Translations under genes and position numbers: made by a program
Assembly (NCBI GenBank): GCA_019155185.1
Contig: CM032816.1
Coordinates: forward strand, 12,833,848 to 12,897,847
Direction of reading: 5' to 3'
DNA: 64,000 nucleotides
DNA from: Beaufortia kweichowensis
Lineage: Eukaryota; Chordata; Actinopteri; Cypriniformes; Gastromyzontidae
The notes under the pieces: model-generated
Database searches by the model: none
Seen by the model: only the letters and a program-made list of their open reading frames with translations
Told to the model about the DNA's origin: nothing
Part shown: positions 30,411 through 45,400 of the stretch, one piece after another
Numbering within the stretch: position 1 is the first letter of the stretch
How the letters are laid out: each line of letters begins with the position of its first letter

Positions 30411-33400
30411 ATGAGCAATTACACACACTTTGACGACCAGCCGCCCCAATACTACCAGGGCACAGACCTCGGGGAGGAAGAGGAGGAGGAGGAGATGCCA
30501 GCCACTGAGAAAGATCTGGCCGAGGACGCGCCTTGGAAAAAGATCCAACAAAACACCTTCACCAGATGGTGTAACGAACATCTCAAATGTGTCGATAAGA
30601 GCATCGCGGACCTCCAGAGAGACCTGGGCGATGGGCTCAAACTCATCGGGCTCCTGGAAGTCCTCAGTCAAAAGAGAATGTACAGGAAACATCATGTTAG
30701 ACCAAACTTCAGACAAATGAAACTGGAGAATGTGTCCGTGGCGCTGGAGTTTCTGGACAGAGAGCGCATCAAACTAGTGTCTATAGGTAAGAGACGATTT
30801 CTCTGATTTCAAATTGAACAAATTAAACTGCCTTCTCGCAATGTATAGTTCTTTTTCTCGTCTGGACCATAGGGACAGCCAGTCCCTATAATAATAGGTC
30901 ATACAGCTTATCTGTGTGAAAGACAAATGTCAATATGTATTTTCAATGTGCCCATGCATCCGTGCTATAATTAGCTGATGGAGTATTAGAGAATACCTCC
31001 AGACATCTGGCCCTTCGTGTATAGACTCGTTTACGTCTGTGAAGTTTGAACATTTAGTGTTTCCATAAATAAAACTGCTTTGATAAAGATACAGCCTGTG
31101 TCTGCTTGTGTTACTACTGTTGTTAAAGTAAACTAAGACGAAAGACTTTCAGTTTTATATTGCTACTGGTTTATAAATAGCTTCATGAGAATTCTGGTTT
31201 TCATGTTCATGTGAGGAATCTTTCAAACATTCAAAGCAATCCTACAGTTTTGTTTTGTCTGTTTTATAAACTATCAGCAAGATGTTTTTGTTGGACATGC
31301 ATAGTTTGTACCACATCACAGTTTGTCAGTCATTAGAGAATGATGGCTTAGCTAATGTCCCAAGAGTCCCCTATGAATGTAATGTTTGTCTTTGTCCCGT
31401 ACAGACAGTAAAGCTATTGTAGATGGGAACCTGAAGCTGATTCTGGGTCTCATCTGGACACTCATTCTGCATTACTCTATCTCCATGCCTATGTGGGATG
31501 ATGAGGACGATGAAGATGCAAAGAAACTCACTCCAAAACAAAGACTTCTGGGCTGGATTCAGAACAAGGTTCCACAGCTTCCTATTCACAACTTTAACAA
31601 AGACTGGAGGGACGGCAAGGCTCTCGGTGCCCTGGTGGACAACTGTGCCCCTGGTAAGTCATTTAACCTTGGACTGTTATGGTTGGGTAGGGAAGCACAA
31701 CAACTCCAATATCGGAGTCCTTGCTTTGAGATTTTGTATTATGGTATTCTGGCTTTGACATTCTCACCCGATATAGTATGTCACTGTAAATACCTGAAGC
31801 AAATAAAGTTTAAGTCATTTAATAAAGAATTAAAACTTCATTTATGTACCGTGGCCAAATCAAGACGTGCTTCATGACACGCTCTTTGCTCTGCTCACAT
31901 GGATATATAGTGAGGAGAGAGGTGATGAACTCAAGTGTTTACCTCAGTTGTAGCTGATATGAAACAGTCCTTGTGAGACAGTCATGACCATACAGGGTGC
32001 TACTGGCCTTTGACAAATCACTGCAATAATAAGTTCATACAGTACACAGTTTAGTTATTATCTATTTAGCTTACATTGTACCTCTTTCAAACATGTTTTT
32101 TACAATGTTTAAGGCCTTAAATCATAGGTCACTGATGTTCCGACATACAGTACATTAACAGACTTTTCTTTACTTTTCTTTCTTTGTGCATTGTATTTGA
32201 CATCAATCATAATATTATTTGTTATCATCTTGTTATCTTCAGGTCTGTGCCCTGACTGGCAAACATGGGATCCCAACCAGCCTGTGGAAAACGCCCGTGA
32301 AGCTATGCAGCAGGCCGACGACTGGCTCGGTGTGCCACAGGTCAACATGCACTAAGCATTACAACTTTTATGATTCTTCTGAAGTAGTTTTATCCTCTAC
32401 TTTAGTCTCACGCTAGGTTGTGTCTGGGTGTGGATCTGTGTAAAATATCCCAGTGGTTGCACGCTCCATTATTCTCTTGGGTAAAGTGTGAGATTCCACA
32501 GATAGTGTAGTGTGCGTGTCATCATTTCTAATGACCGTTGAGAGGTATGTGGGAGGGATCTGGCTAAATCCTGTCCTTGGTCTGCTGCTAAGAGCCACTC
32601 TCAAACCTCAGCACTGTGTGGATAAATATAGTATCTGAAGAAATCACCACTACCCTGTGATGGTGGAGCAAATGTGATGGTTGTACAGGAAATGGTGGAG
32701 CTGGTGGATATTTCCATATTCATGTAGAAGTCTTTGGTAATGACTATACTGTTAATTGGTCAATTGTTCACTAAAACATGGTGCTTACCTCTGGACACAT
32801 TGACCTTACAACTGATTAATTGTCATTATAATTTCCTTACAATTATAAAAATATCTACTTTAGCCCCAGTGAAATTAGTGGATTAGGGGTTAGGGCTTTA
32901 TTCTACAGTAGCTTCTTTCCACTATTGTACGTTTTTGTATGATTTGCACATTTTCTCCCACTACGAGATTTCATACTAAATCGCCAAAATGTAAATATGT
33001 TTTCCCATGGTAATTATATACAGTACCAAAATGCTATAGTTATTTCTGTTTATATTACAACTAACTCCCATATTTTCACTTTTCTGTTTTACTTTTAATA
33101 AGAAACATGAGAAAACGACAAATAGGGCGCAAACTAAGCACAGTCCAATTGCCTTTGTAACAATGGTTCTGACATGTAGCTAGATCTTTAAATTGTTTTA
33201 TTTTATTTTTTTTCTTTCACTGCTTTTGATATTGCAGACATAACTTTGTTTTTGTTTTTTAATATAAAATTCAGATTTTATTATATGTTTTGAAGACAGT
33301 TTACTTTACTTCTCATTTAACCTTAAAGGAATGTTTGATCTGTAGGTGATAGCTCCAGAGGAAATCGTGGATCCAGACGTGGATGAACATTCAGTGATGA

Positions 33401-36400
33401 CTTACCTCTCTCAGTTTCCCAAAGCTAAACTGAAACCTGGAGCTCCTGTCAAACCCAAGCAGCTGTACCCCAAAAAGGCCAAAGCCTATGGACCCGGTAA
33501 GAAAACTATGGTCCAGACGAGAAAAAGAACTAAGTATACATAGCAACATGTGCCTTAGAAAGCATCAGATGTTTCAAATATTGACCTTTTAGGTCAAGAC
33601 ATGTTTGTTGATTTTTGCTTTGACTGTTTTCTTGGAAACAGGTATTGAGCCTCAGGGGAACATGGTTTTAAAGCCGGCGGTGTTTACTGTGGAAACACTG
33701 GAAGCAGGGCTCGGTGAAGTGATTGTGTATGTAGAGGACCCAGAGGGCCACACTGAGGAGGTGAGAGGCAGATGCTTCTGTAATATTCATAAATGTAGCA
33801 TACAGCTGTAATGTGACATGAACTACATTTTGAGAAATCTTTGTTCATTTTGTTAGGCTAAAGTTGTCGCCAACAATGACAAAAAAAGGACATTCTCTGT
33901 CACCTATGTGCCCAGAGTGGAGGGTCCCCACAAGGTATTCACTAGTATAGAAGCACCTGATGTGCAATGGTAATGTTAGGAATATATTGAGCATTTTTAC
34001 CCAGTTTTAACCCAGATCCCAGTAGCATGGTTAAAATGGTTTATTGCTCTACCACAGGTTAAGGTACTCTTCGCTGGGCAGGACATTGACAAAAGCCCCT
34101 TCATGGTAAATGTGGCAAAAGCTCTGGGTGATTCGAGCAAGGTTCAGGCACGAGGTCCCGGTCTGGAGCCAGTCGGCAACATGGCTCAAAAACCTACTTA
34201 TTTCGACATTTATACAGCAGGTAAGCAGAAAAATAAAAGCTGTTGGAAGACATTTTTCATTGTGAAGGTCTTCTCACAATCAGTTTAACTCCAGGTGCTG
34301 GGACTGGAGACGTTAGTGTGGTCATTGTTGATCCTCAGAATAAAAACAACACAGTGGAGGTTATTCTGGAAAACAAAGGTGATAACATCTATCGTTGCAC
34401 ATACAAACCTGTGCAGGAGGGACCGCACACTATCCATGTGAGCTTTGCTGAGCAGTCCATACCCAACAGTCCCTTTAAAGTGCACATCTCTGAGGGTGAG
34501 AATCTCTTTATTTCATCATTCTGTCTCCTCTGTAAATGTATTTCAAATACAGCACGAAGATAGGTACAGTGGAAAACAGTCATAGAACCCCCACCCAAAC
34601 ACACCTGTTTATTTTTATATAGCACACCTGAAACCCTCTGCTGTGGCTCCAGTCCAGATTAAAAAGAAAGGTGCGCCGTCGTTCGCGCCTCTGGTCCATC
34701 TTTTTGTTTGATATCATGGGCTTGCTTGTGGCAGCTTATTGCATAGGCATTAGGCCTAATACAGTGAGAAAAGAGCAAAAGCAAAGTTATGTGTTGTGTG
34801 TGTTTTATTAGCGGAGCTTAGAATGGCAGCGAGTGACTGAAATTCAGTTATTCTTGATCTTGTTGTGTGATGCGGGATATAGTCTTGTAAGGATTTTCTT
34901 GTGATGTGCTCTGCAAAGCAGCTTATGAGGAACTGCATATTGCTTTTTCTTTCAGTATAGCTTGCTAGGAGTGCTTTAGTTTTTGCATTTGAAACACTTT
35001 ATCATTTTTTTCACTCGTTTTTTCAACAGCCAGCAACGCCAATGCCTGTCGGGCCACTGGCCGAGGACTGCAGCCTAAAGGTGTTCGGGTTAACGAGGTG
35101 GCAGACTTTACAGTTTTTACTAAAGGTGCAGGAACCGGAGAGCTAAAAGTCTCAGTGAAAAGCCCAGGTGAGTCAACTAGTGTTTGTGCACGCACATTAA
35201 TACAAATCTGTTAAAGAAATGCAGCCAACATGTATTTTATGTTTTTAGATGGAGCAGAGATACCTGTGAAAGTATGTGACGTTGGTGACGGAGTGTACAA
35301 ATGTGACTATTGTCCTGCTTTCCTGGGAAAACATCACGTAAACATTACATGGGGAGGCCAACCCATCCCACGCAGGTAAACGAAAGTTGTTCAGCATACT
35401 GTAATGGAAATATACACACCTTTTTTGGTATACCATATATTTCATTCAGTCTCAGAACTGTTTTAACATATGTTGGCTCTAGCCCATTTGAAGTAGAGGT
35501 TAGTGCGGAGGCTGGACCACAGAAAGTGCGGGCTTGGGGTCCCGGCTTGGAGACTGGAATGGTTGGCAAGTCTGCTGATTTTGTGGTTGAGGCTATCGGC
35601 ACAGAAGTGGGAACTTTAGGTAGGTCATTTTAGTTAATATTTCTTCCTGGAAGAGATATGAAAGGGGCTAATATTTGCATTATATATCTTAGGGTTTTCC
35701 ATTGAGGGCCCCTCTCAAGCTAAGATAGAGTGTGATGATAAGGGTGACGGCTCCTGTGATGTGCGCTACTGGCCCACTGAGCCCGGCGATTATGCAGTGC
35801 ATGTCATCTGTGACGATGAAGATATCAAAGACAGCCCGTTTATTGCTCACATATTACCGGCAGCCAATGACATCTTTCCTGAAAAGGTGATAGACGTTTA
35901 AAAAACGTATAAAGGGAAAGCCTCTGTTATTTTCAATAATTTTCCTGTGAATGGCAGTGTTGTTTAATTTGGTAGGATCTTATGTTCAGGTCAAAGCCTT
36001 TGGGCCGGGCCTGGAGCCCTCTGGAGTTATAGTCAACAAAGCAACTCAATTCACTGTTGATGCCCGAGAAGCTGGCAAGGGCAGTCTGAAGATCTATGCC
36101 CAGGTATGTACAGTGCTATTCATATTTTAAACATAGATATTAGACAGTTTTGAAGTTACAGACATCACCTCTCATGTAAACAACACAGTACCAGTCAGTT
36201 ATTGTTCAGCAAAATAGGTGAATGGTTACCTGTGTTGGGAAGTAATGCATTATAGTATTATGCATTATTAGGCATTACAGTATTAATATTACTTTTCTCT
36301 GTAATTAGTAATATAACTGAATACTGGGGCTGGGTAAAAAATATTACTTCTTTGATTTTAATTATTCTTCTATTTAACGAAACAATATCGATTTACTTCA

Positions 36401-39400
36401 GAAGATGTGAATATTATCTGTTACTATATGTTAATGAATGTCACTGTTGCACATTTACAATGTTTTTTGTACAGTACTGTGCATTGTGCAGTTTGTGTGC
36501 ATTGTATGTGCATGTTTATGATTTCTTGTTAAAGTGTTACTCAAGGTAAAAGCAAAAAGTAATTCAAAACATAATTGTGTGAGCTCTATTGTTAATGTGA
36601 ATTTCATTACTATAGCTGAGTAGGAGGGTTTCAGATATATTTAAAGATGGGTTCCATGTCTGAAAAACTAGCATTTTAAATAAAGTACTGATTACTAATC
36701 AATATAAAATCAAATCGAATTACAGTAACGAGCTGCTGGTTACAGATTGTGTTTTTTCTCCAGGATGCTGATGGCTGTGTCATAGACATCAAGATCACTG
36801 ATAAAGGGGATGGAACATTTGTTTGCACGTATGTTCCAACCAAGCCAGTGAAACACACTATTATAATTACTTGGGGGGAGGTCAACATACCCAATAGCCC
36901 CTTCAGAGTAAGTATCAAATGTAATGTCAATAATCGTTTTAGTATTGTAATCCAATGTGCTTAAAGCCATCATTGTTGTCTTTAGGAGCCTTTGTTAATC
37001 ATTAAAAACATATTAAAACTCTCTAGGTTCTTGTTGGTGAAGGCTGTCACCCCAACAAAGTTAAGGTTTATGGACCAGGGGTCGAGAAAACTGGCCTAAA
37101 GTCTAATGAGCCCACCTACTTTACCGTAGACTGCAGCGAAGCTGGCCAAGGTGTGTTTATACGTTTATTCCTTCTAATACAAAACAATATGTGTGGTCTT
37201 TATGTGGTTTACCATAGTAATTTTGTCCCAGGTGATGTCAGCATTGGAATCAAGTGTGCTCCGGGTGTGGTGGGTCAGGCAGAGGCAGATATAGATTTCG
37301 ATATTATTAAAAATGACAATGACACCTTTACGGTCAAGTACACACCCCCAGGCCCTGGCCGGTACACCATAATGGTGCTCTTTGCAGATCAGGTACAACA
37401 ATACATAAATGAAAGCATGTGTAGACATCCTATTTTTAAATATGGCATGAATAATTATAGAGATCAAACAATGATGTTTGGATGTTTGATAGGAAATCCC
37501 AAGCAGCCCTTTCAAAGTGAAAGTGGATCCATCTCATGATGCTGGTAAAGTCAGAGCTGAGGGACCTGGGCTGAACAAGACGGGTAAGTGTAAGCCATGT
37601 ACTCAAAACAAAACACTTCTGCGAAACCAGTTATAACTGGCTGTGTTATATGATTGACTTACAGGTGTTCAGGTGGACATCCCAACCCATTTCACCATCT
37701 ACACGAAGGGAGCTGGAAAGGCTAAACCAGAGGTTCATTTTAAAACCGCTGCCAAAGGAGATGCTGTTAAAGACTTCGAAATTATTGATAATCATGACTA
37801 CTCCTACACTGTAAAGTACACCGCTCTTTACCAGGTCATGATCTCTACTGTCCTTCATTTCATACTGGTATAAACAGCAATAAAATGGGAACTTATTATT
37901 CTGTCCAACTTTGTGCATATTTAGGGTGAGATGGCTATCATGGTCACATATGGAGGAGATCCCATTCCCAAAAGCCCTTTCAATATCACGGTCGCCCCTT
38001 CATTAGATCTTGGCAAAGTCAAAGTTCAAGGACTCAATGAAAGTAAGCATTTTATCGCATAGGTTGAACCAAAGAGGTTGCTACCTAATAAACAAATTCT
38101 ATGTCCTAAACCTAAATATAAATGTTTTGCAGAAGTGGAAGTTGGAAAGGATCAAGAATTTACTGTCAGCACTAAAGGGGCAGGAGGACAAGGGAAGTTA
38201 AATGTAAACATAACCTCACCCTCCGGTCGACAGATACCTTGCAAATTAGAATCAGACAAGACCAATGAGTCTACCTGTGTGAAGTACATCCCACCTGAAG
38301 AGGGTCTTTACAAGGTGGACATTACCTATGATGGGAACCCTGTTCCAGGAAGTCCATTTGCTGTGGAGGGGCTCATGCCCGCGGACCCTTCAAAGGTAGA
38401 ATTACGTCTTTCTTGCTTCACTTGACTATGTAAAATGAATGTAAATTAAAGTCACTGTGCTTCCCTTTAGGTGCGTGCATATGGGCCAGGACTTAAGGGC
38501 GGTATTGTGGGTCAGCCTGCACTGTTCACTATAGACACTAAAGCAGCAGGTGCTGGTGGTCTGGGTCTAACATTGGAAGGCCCCTGTGAGGCTAAGATCG
38601 AGTGCCAAGACAACGGTGACGGCACCTGTTCTGTTGCTTACCTGCCCACAGAAGCTGGTGACTACAACATTAATATCCTGTTTGGGGAAGCTCATATCAC
38701 TGGCTCTCCTTTTAAAGCTGTTGTTAAATCAGCTCTGGATGCCAGTAAGGTTATAGTAAGTGGGCCGGGACTGGAAAGAGCTAAAGCCGGGGAGGTGGCC
38801 AGCTTTACAGTGGACTGCAGCAGAGCTGGAGAGGCTGAACTTACCATAGAGATTGTGTCAGATTCAGGGGCTCAAGTTGAAGTTAGCATCCAAAAGAACA
38901 ATAATGGAACCTTTTCCGTCACCTACACCCCCCTCTTTCATGGAATGCACACCATCACCATTAAATACGGAGGTCAGCAAGTACCTAAGAGTCCCATTCA
39001 TGTTCAGGTGGAACCCTCCGTGGACACTAGTGGAATTAAAGTCTACGGACCAGGAGTTGAACCCAAAGGTAATATTTTAGCAGATTCTTCTTTTTAAAAT
39101 GACTTAACTGGGAATCAAACCCCCAACTGTTGCACTGCTAACACAATGAGCTACCAGCCGGTCCATTGGAACACCATTTAATAAAAAAGAATATGTAATA
39201 AAGTAACAACAATGAAATCAATTAATTTTTCAACATATTAATATCACCAACTTTCAAACTAAAAGCTATTTAACCGAATTGTCTTGGTTTCTATAACTCA
39301 AGGTGTTCTCAGGGAGGTGACTACACACTTTATTGTGGACGCCAGGGCCAAGACTAAAACCAAAGGAAATCACATCAAGATCCGCATCATTAATCCATCA

Positions 39401-42400
39401 GGGGCAAACACAGATGCATACATCACAGATAAGGGCGACGGCACCTATAGAGTGGAATACACTGCTTTTGAGGATGGTATGCCATACTAACAGGTGGTGT
39501 TGGACTAACCGTTTCTAGAAAGATATACATGTTTATGTTATATAATATACTGAGTTTTAAAGAAATATAAGGTTATAAGAAGCTTTCAGAGCTAAGATGA
39601 GATACTGAACGAGATGAATAGTGGATAGTGTAATAGGACATGCATTGTAAAAAAAAATGGTCATGAAATTTTTTGTCACAGACTAGGACCTTCTGCACTG
39701 ACCTTCTACAAGTACAACTTGTATTAATAGTTGTGACAGCTGCAGTTCCCTTTAAAAACTGAGCCTAAAACTTATATGCTATCAAACTCCAAAGGTTTTT
39801 ACTTGTTCCATAGATTTGATTACAGATCATGATAATAAATGTGTAACACTTCTTCAAACTTATTTGAAAGTTGTTTTATATGAATTAAATTCTTTGATTT
39901 TTGTAGGTTTGCACCTCATTGAGGTCTTTTATGATGATGTTGCTGTTCCTAAGAGCCCCTTCAGGGTGTCAGTTGTAGAAGGTTGTGACCCGACACGCGT
40001 TCGTGCTTATGGTCCTGGCCTAGAAAGTGGGCTAGTCAACACGCCCAACTGCTTTACAGTGGAAACAAGGTATTGATTCTTTATTGATATGTAATGCAAG
40101 GTAACTGCCATATTTGTTTTGAGGCTGCATGGGTTTAGGATTATAGCTCATGGTATATCCATTTATCATCATCTTTAGGGGTGCTGGAACAGGTGGTTTA
40201 GGCCTGACTATTGAGGGAGCCTCAGAAGCTAAAATGTTCTGTAAAGATAACAAAGATGGTAGTTGCAGTGTTGAATATGTGCCTTTCACTTCTGGAAACT
40301 ACGATGTCAACATCACTTATGGAGGACAGCCAATTCCAGGTAAAATTTTACTGCATTAGTTGTTATTATACCTTTTTAAATAACATATTTAGCATTTCAA
40401 TTCAGTAGTTTTATAGCTGCAGTGTTTTCCGCTTTTGCTTACAGGCAGTCCATTCTGTGTGCCAGTGAAGGATGTAGTAGACGTCAGTAAAGTGAAGTGC
40501 TCGGGTCCTGGACTTGCTAACAGGGTGACAGCACATGTTCCACAGACTTTCAGTGTAGACAGCAGCAAGGCGGGACTGGGTCCCTTAGAGGTTCAGCTGT
40601 ACGGTCCAACAGGTAATTGACACACCCAGGCCTCAAAGAAACACATTAAAAAAAACATTGAATGGTAGCGTGTACACCAGGGCTATTCAAATCTTACCCT
40701 GGAGAGCCAGTGCCCTGCAGATTTTATCTCCAACCCATATCAAACACACCCGAACTAGCTAATCAAGGCCTTCAAGATCACTAGAAAATCACAGGTAGGT
40801 GAGTTTAAACAGAGGGCAGTGGCCCTTCAGGACGGGATTTGAATTGCCCTGGTGTTCACTGTAGAAAACTTTTATCTACGGCCTCTGGCTGGTGGTGATG
40901 TTTTGTTTTTGTCCTACAGGGGCTCTAGAGCCTGTTGTTGTTAAAAACAACCGTGATGGAACACATACTGTCAACTACACCCCTGCACAGCTGGGTCCAT
41001 ACACTGTGTCTGTCAAATACGCCAACCAAGAGGTACCTGGAAGGTGAGATCATGGAAGGGGCACTCACTGGTAGAAATTTCTCCTAAACCTTTTGAGTAA
41101 ATAGTCAATATATAATCGAAGACTTTTGGCCACTGTCTTATGAAGATTAGCAGCCACAAAAAGCTACTGCAGTGAATTTAGCTGACGCCTAAACAATAAA
41201 CATTAGTTCAGCAAAGACTACTGGGCAAATTACATCATCTATTTAATATTCAAGTGCTGATAAGGTTTATAGGTTTGGTGTCTCCTTCACGTTCTACCTC
41301 TTATTAATTATATTATATTTCAGTGTGATAATGTTTAATTCCCTTTAATTTGTGGTTGTACGCAGCCCATTTAAAGTCAACTCAGCCCCCACACATGATG
41401 CCAGTAAGGTGCATGCCAGTGGTCCTGGTCTGGACACTAAAGGAGTGCCTGCCAGCATGCCAGTGGAGTTCACAATTGATGCTCGAGATGCAGGAAAAGG
41501 TCTCCTGACGGTTCAAATACTGGTAAGCTTTTCCATAACCATTTCTGCATGCACACATCTTCAAAATAAAGTGTTTGCTTTACATATAAACTTTGTCTTC
41601 CATTTAGGATCCGGAGGGAAAACCAAAAAAAGCCAGCATCCATGACAACAGAGATGGGACATACACTGTAACATACCTGCCGGACATGACTGGCCGCTAC
41701 ACGATTACTATTAAGTATGGTGGAGATAACATCCCATACTCACCTTACAACATCCATGCTGTTCCCACTGGTGATGCCAGCAAATGTCTGCTCACAGGTA
41801 TTGGCTTCATTTTCAGATGATTGTTTCTGCACTCCATTTTATGATTTGTCCTACAACACTTTGAAGACAAATTTTTGTTTGCTTTATTTTCAGTGTCTAT
41901 TGGAGGACATGGTGTTGGTAAGTCTTTATGAAACTTTTGATTATAATACCTTACACACTAGGTTCTTCTGTTTGAAACAATGCTGTTATTTGTCATGAGC
42001 AGAAAGCCTTGGGCCCAACATTATGATGGCAGAGGAGACGGTCATCACTGTGGATGCTAAAGCTGCTGGTAAAGGGAAAGTGACATGTACTGTGCTGACC
42101 CCTGATGGCGTGGAGCTGGACATGGATGTTATGGAGAATCCTGATGGCACCTTTGACATTTACTACACTGCGCCAGAGCCGGGAAAATACGTCATTACAA
42201 TCCGCTTTGGAGGACAACACATTCCAAACAGCCCCTTTCAAGTCATGGTGAGTAATGTTACTGAACAGGTGTGTTGAACTGTCTTAGACTGTCATTATAA
42301 AGTCATAATAAAACTATTAATATTAACCTGACGTAACATCACAGAGATCTGACATTTCCAGAGGATTTGCCCTATTAGGCAATAGAACGGATTAGCTCAT

Positions 42401-45400
42401 TTGCATTTATTTTCATTGTCTCAAAGCAGCTGTAAGGAAGAAGTTTTGTAAGAACAGGCAATTTATTAAATATGAAGAAGAAAGAAAAAGTGTGAAAATT
42501 AAAGTGTGTAAAGAGTTGTTCAGATACATTTGGCCAAATCTGTATCCTGTATTGTCATATGAAATGTAGTGTATTGTATCTTGATTGTTTGTTCATTCTT
42601 TATTGTTTCTTTTTCATCTTGTTTTAGGCTACAGATCAGCCTGCACCAAGAGCTGACACAAAGCCCATGTTCCAGCCCTTGAACTTAGTTATTCCATTTA
42701 CTGTCCAACAGGGAGAGCTTCGTGGTAACACATTGCTTCATCTTATTTAATGTTTATTGTTATTTATACTGTTTATTATTGTTATATACTGTTTTCTGGT
42801 TTGCAGGAGAGGTGCGTATGCCCTCTGGTAAGACTGCCCGCCCTTTCATCAGGGACAATAAAGACGGAACAGTCACAGTGCAGTATCAGCCCACAGAGAA
42901 GGGCCTGCATGAAATGGATATAAAATATGATGGCAACCACATCCCAGGTTAGGCTTTCTTTTCACATGGTGTTCACATAATGTGTTCAATCTTAAAGACT
43001 GACAAGAATGCAGTCTACTTGGTATAGAAAAAAAAGCCAGGGTATTTCCTGGCTCAAAATGAGGCAGAGGTGGAACCTTCCTGATCCCGTTCACACATTT
43101 GATTTATTTTATTGTAGTTTTATTAGTATTTTAATTAGCTACTATTTTAATACTTATTTTAGTTTAAGTTTGTGTTATAAAAATTATGGGAATTTGGCAA
43201 CCTCTAAATTCTCTAAAACCCTGTACTCAGAAGATTTTTTGATTACTAAGGGGCACTTAAAATGCAACTAATTAGAAATTCCTGCATTTGTGTTATATAT
43301 ATATCTTTACTATAAATGTGACTTCTAATTTCTTAATCTAATGTAATTCTGACCCTTTTTGTGGCTTAAATGTCCAAACACTTTCTGGGCTCTAAGTGCA
43401 TTGTATTTCAGAAGGTGTCAGTGGAGGAATGGATGTTTGAAGTCAAATGCAGTCTACAGATTAACATTATCATCATCATTAACTTTACAGGAAGTCCTCT
43501 GCAGTTTTATGTGGATGTAATGAACAGTGGAATGGTGACAGCTTACGGACCTGGTCTGTGTCATGGGACAGTGAATAAACCAGCTAGTTTTACTGTCGTT
43601 ACCAAAAATGCTGGAGAAGGTACTAAAGGGTGTTATTTTGGTGCAAAATGTAGTTACATTAATATATTGTTTAAATATGTGTATAATTTGTGTTGTTTGC
43701 TTTTTCACAGGTGGTTTGTCCCTTGCTGTAGAGGGTCCATCTAAAGCTGAGATCAGTTGCAAGGACAATAAGGACGGTACCTGTACTGTGTCCTATTTGC
43801 CCACCGTACCTGGTGACTACAGCATCATTGTGAAGTTTGACAATAGACACATTCCTGGCAGTCCCTTCACTGCAAAGATCACTGGTATGGCAAGCAAGAG
43901 TATCACTACAATGAACCTGTGTTCAATGTGACTTTGTATACTATATGTCATGGGTAATGTTTTTATGTAGGTGACGATTCACTCAGAAGGTCTCAGCTGA
44001 ATGTTGGCACAGCAGCAGATGTCTCGCTGAAGATCACAGAAACAGACCTGAGCTATCTGACAGCGAGCATCAAAGCTCCTTCAGGAAAGGAGCAGCCCTG
44101 CCTTCTGAAGAGACTGCCAAATAGGCACATTGGTAACCGCGAGAAGCCATACATTGCTTTTCACACATTTTTCATACTGTTTTTGAATAACCTTTGAATC
44201 TGTTTTGTCTCGTCTCAACAGGTCTCTCCTTTACTCCGAAAGAAGTGGGGGAGCACGAAGTCAGCGTGAGAAAAAGTGGGAAACATGTGACCAACAGTCC
44301 CTTTAAGATTATGGTAGGGCCTTCTGAGATCGGGGAGGCTAGCAGAGTAAAGGCGTTCGGTAAAGGCCTTGTTGAAGCTCACACTTTCGAAGTGGCAGAG
44401 TTCTTTGTGGACACTAGAAATGCTGGTAAATTCCTAAAAAAAATTGTTCATTGTATTTTCATGATTTCAGATTCAAACCTAATGTAATTCTTGCTCATTA
44501 AAATGATTTTCAAAGGATATGGAGGACTGGGATTGTCAATTGAGGGTCCAAGTAAAGTGGATATCAATTGTGAGGACGTGGAGGATGGAACATGTAAAGT
44601 GACATACTGTCCAACTGAACCAGGAAACTACATAATCAACATCAAGTTTGCAGACAAACACATACCAGGTTCGCTCAGCATTTCCTTACGTTTGTATTTA
44701 GCGGACGATTCTTTCCTGGGAATTAAATCTAGGACATTTACATGTAATGCTATGCTCTACCAAAGTCCGTTTACGAAAGTAGGTTCACTCCGCCGCCATG
44801 TTTGCAACGCCTCCAGACAGGACAATCAAGACAACAGTCCCATCTACCTGAATGAGGGATGGCTGATATTTCTACAATCGAAATCCTACAATCGCAATCC
44901 AATAACATATTTCTGACCAACAATTAAAACTGACATTAACTGTAACATAACCTTTGTTTCTTAAGCTTAAATTGCACAAAAACCTTTTAGATACTGCGCA
45001 TGTGCACAGGTTGGCTAGCACCTCACTAGCCTCTGTAAACAGCCCCTCCCCCAGAGAAATGTCAGTTTTTATTGTACCTTCCATCGGTAGAGCGGCCATA
45101 TTGAGCGTTGCAATCCGTACCATTCATAGTAACGGCAGTAGGGCATCTTGTTAATCTTAATGGCATAAAATGTTTTTTTTATTTGCTTGTACATTACATA
45201 GGAAGTCCTTTCACAGTGAAGGTAACAGGAGAAGGACGGATGAGAGAGAGTATTACAAGGAAAAGACAAGCTGCGTCTATTGCTTCAGTAGGCAGCACAT
45301 GCGACCTTAACCTCAAAATTCCAGGTGAAATAAAATATCTGCAAAATATCATCTTTAAAAGTTAAAAATCCAGTTAACAATAACAACACCGGTTTAATGA

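Noticed and set aside
30384..30716. Antisense open frame of 110 codons over flnc exon 1
   Set aside because: Shadow of the conserved filamin frame; no splice or start evidence.
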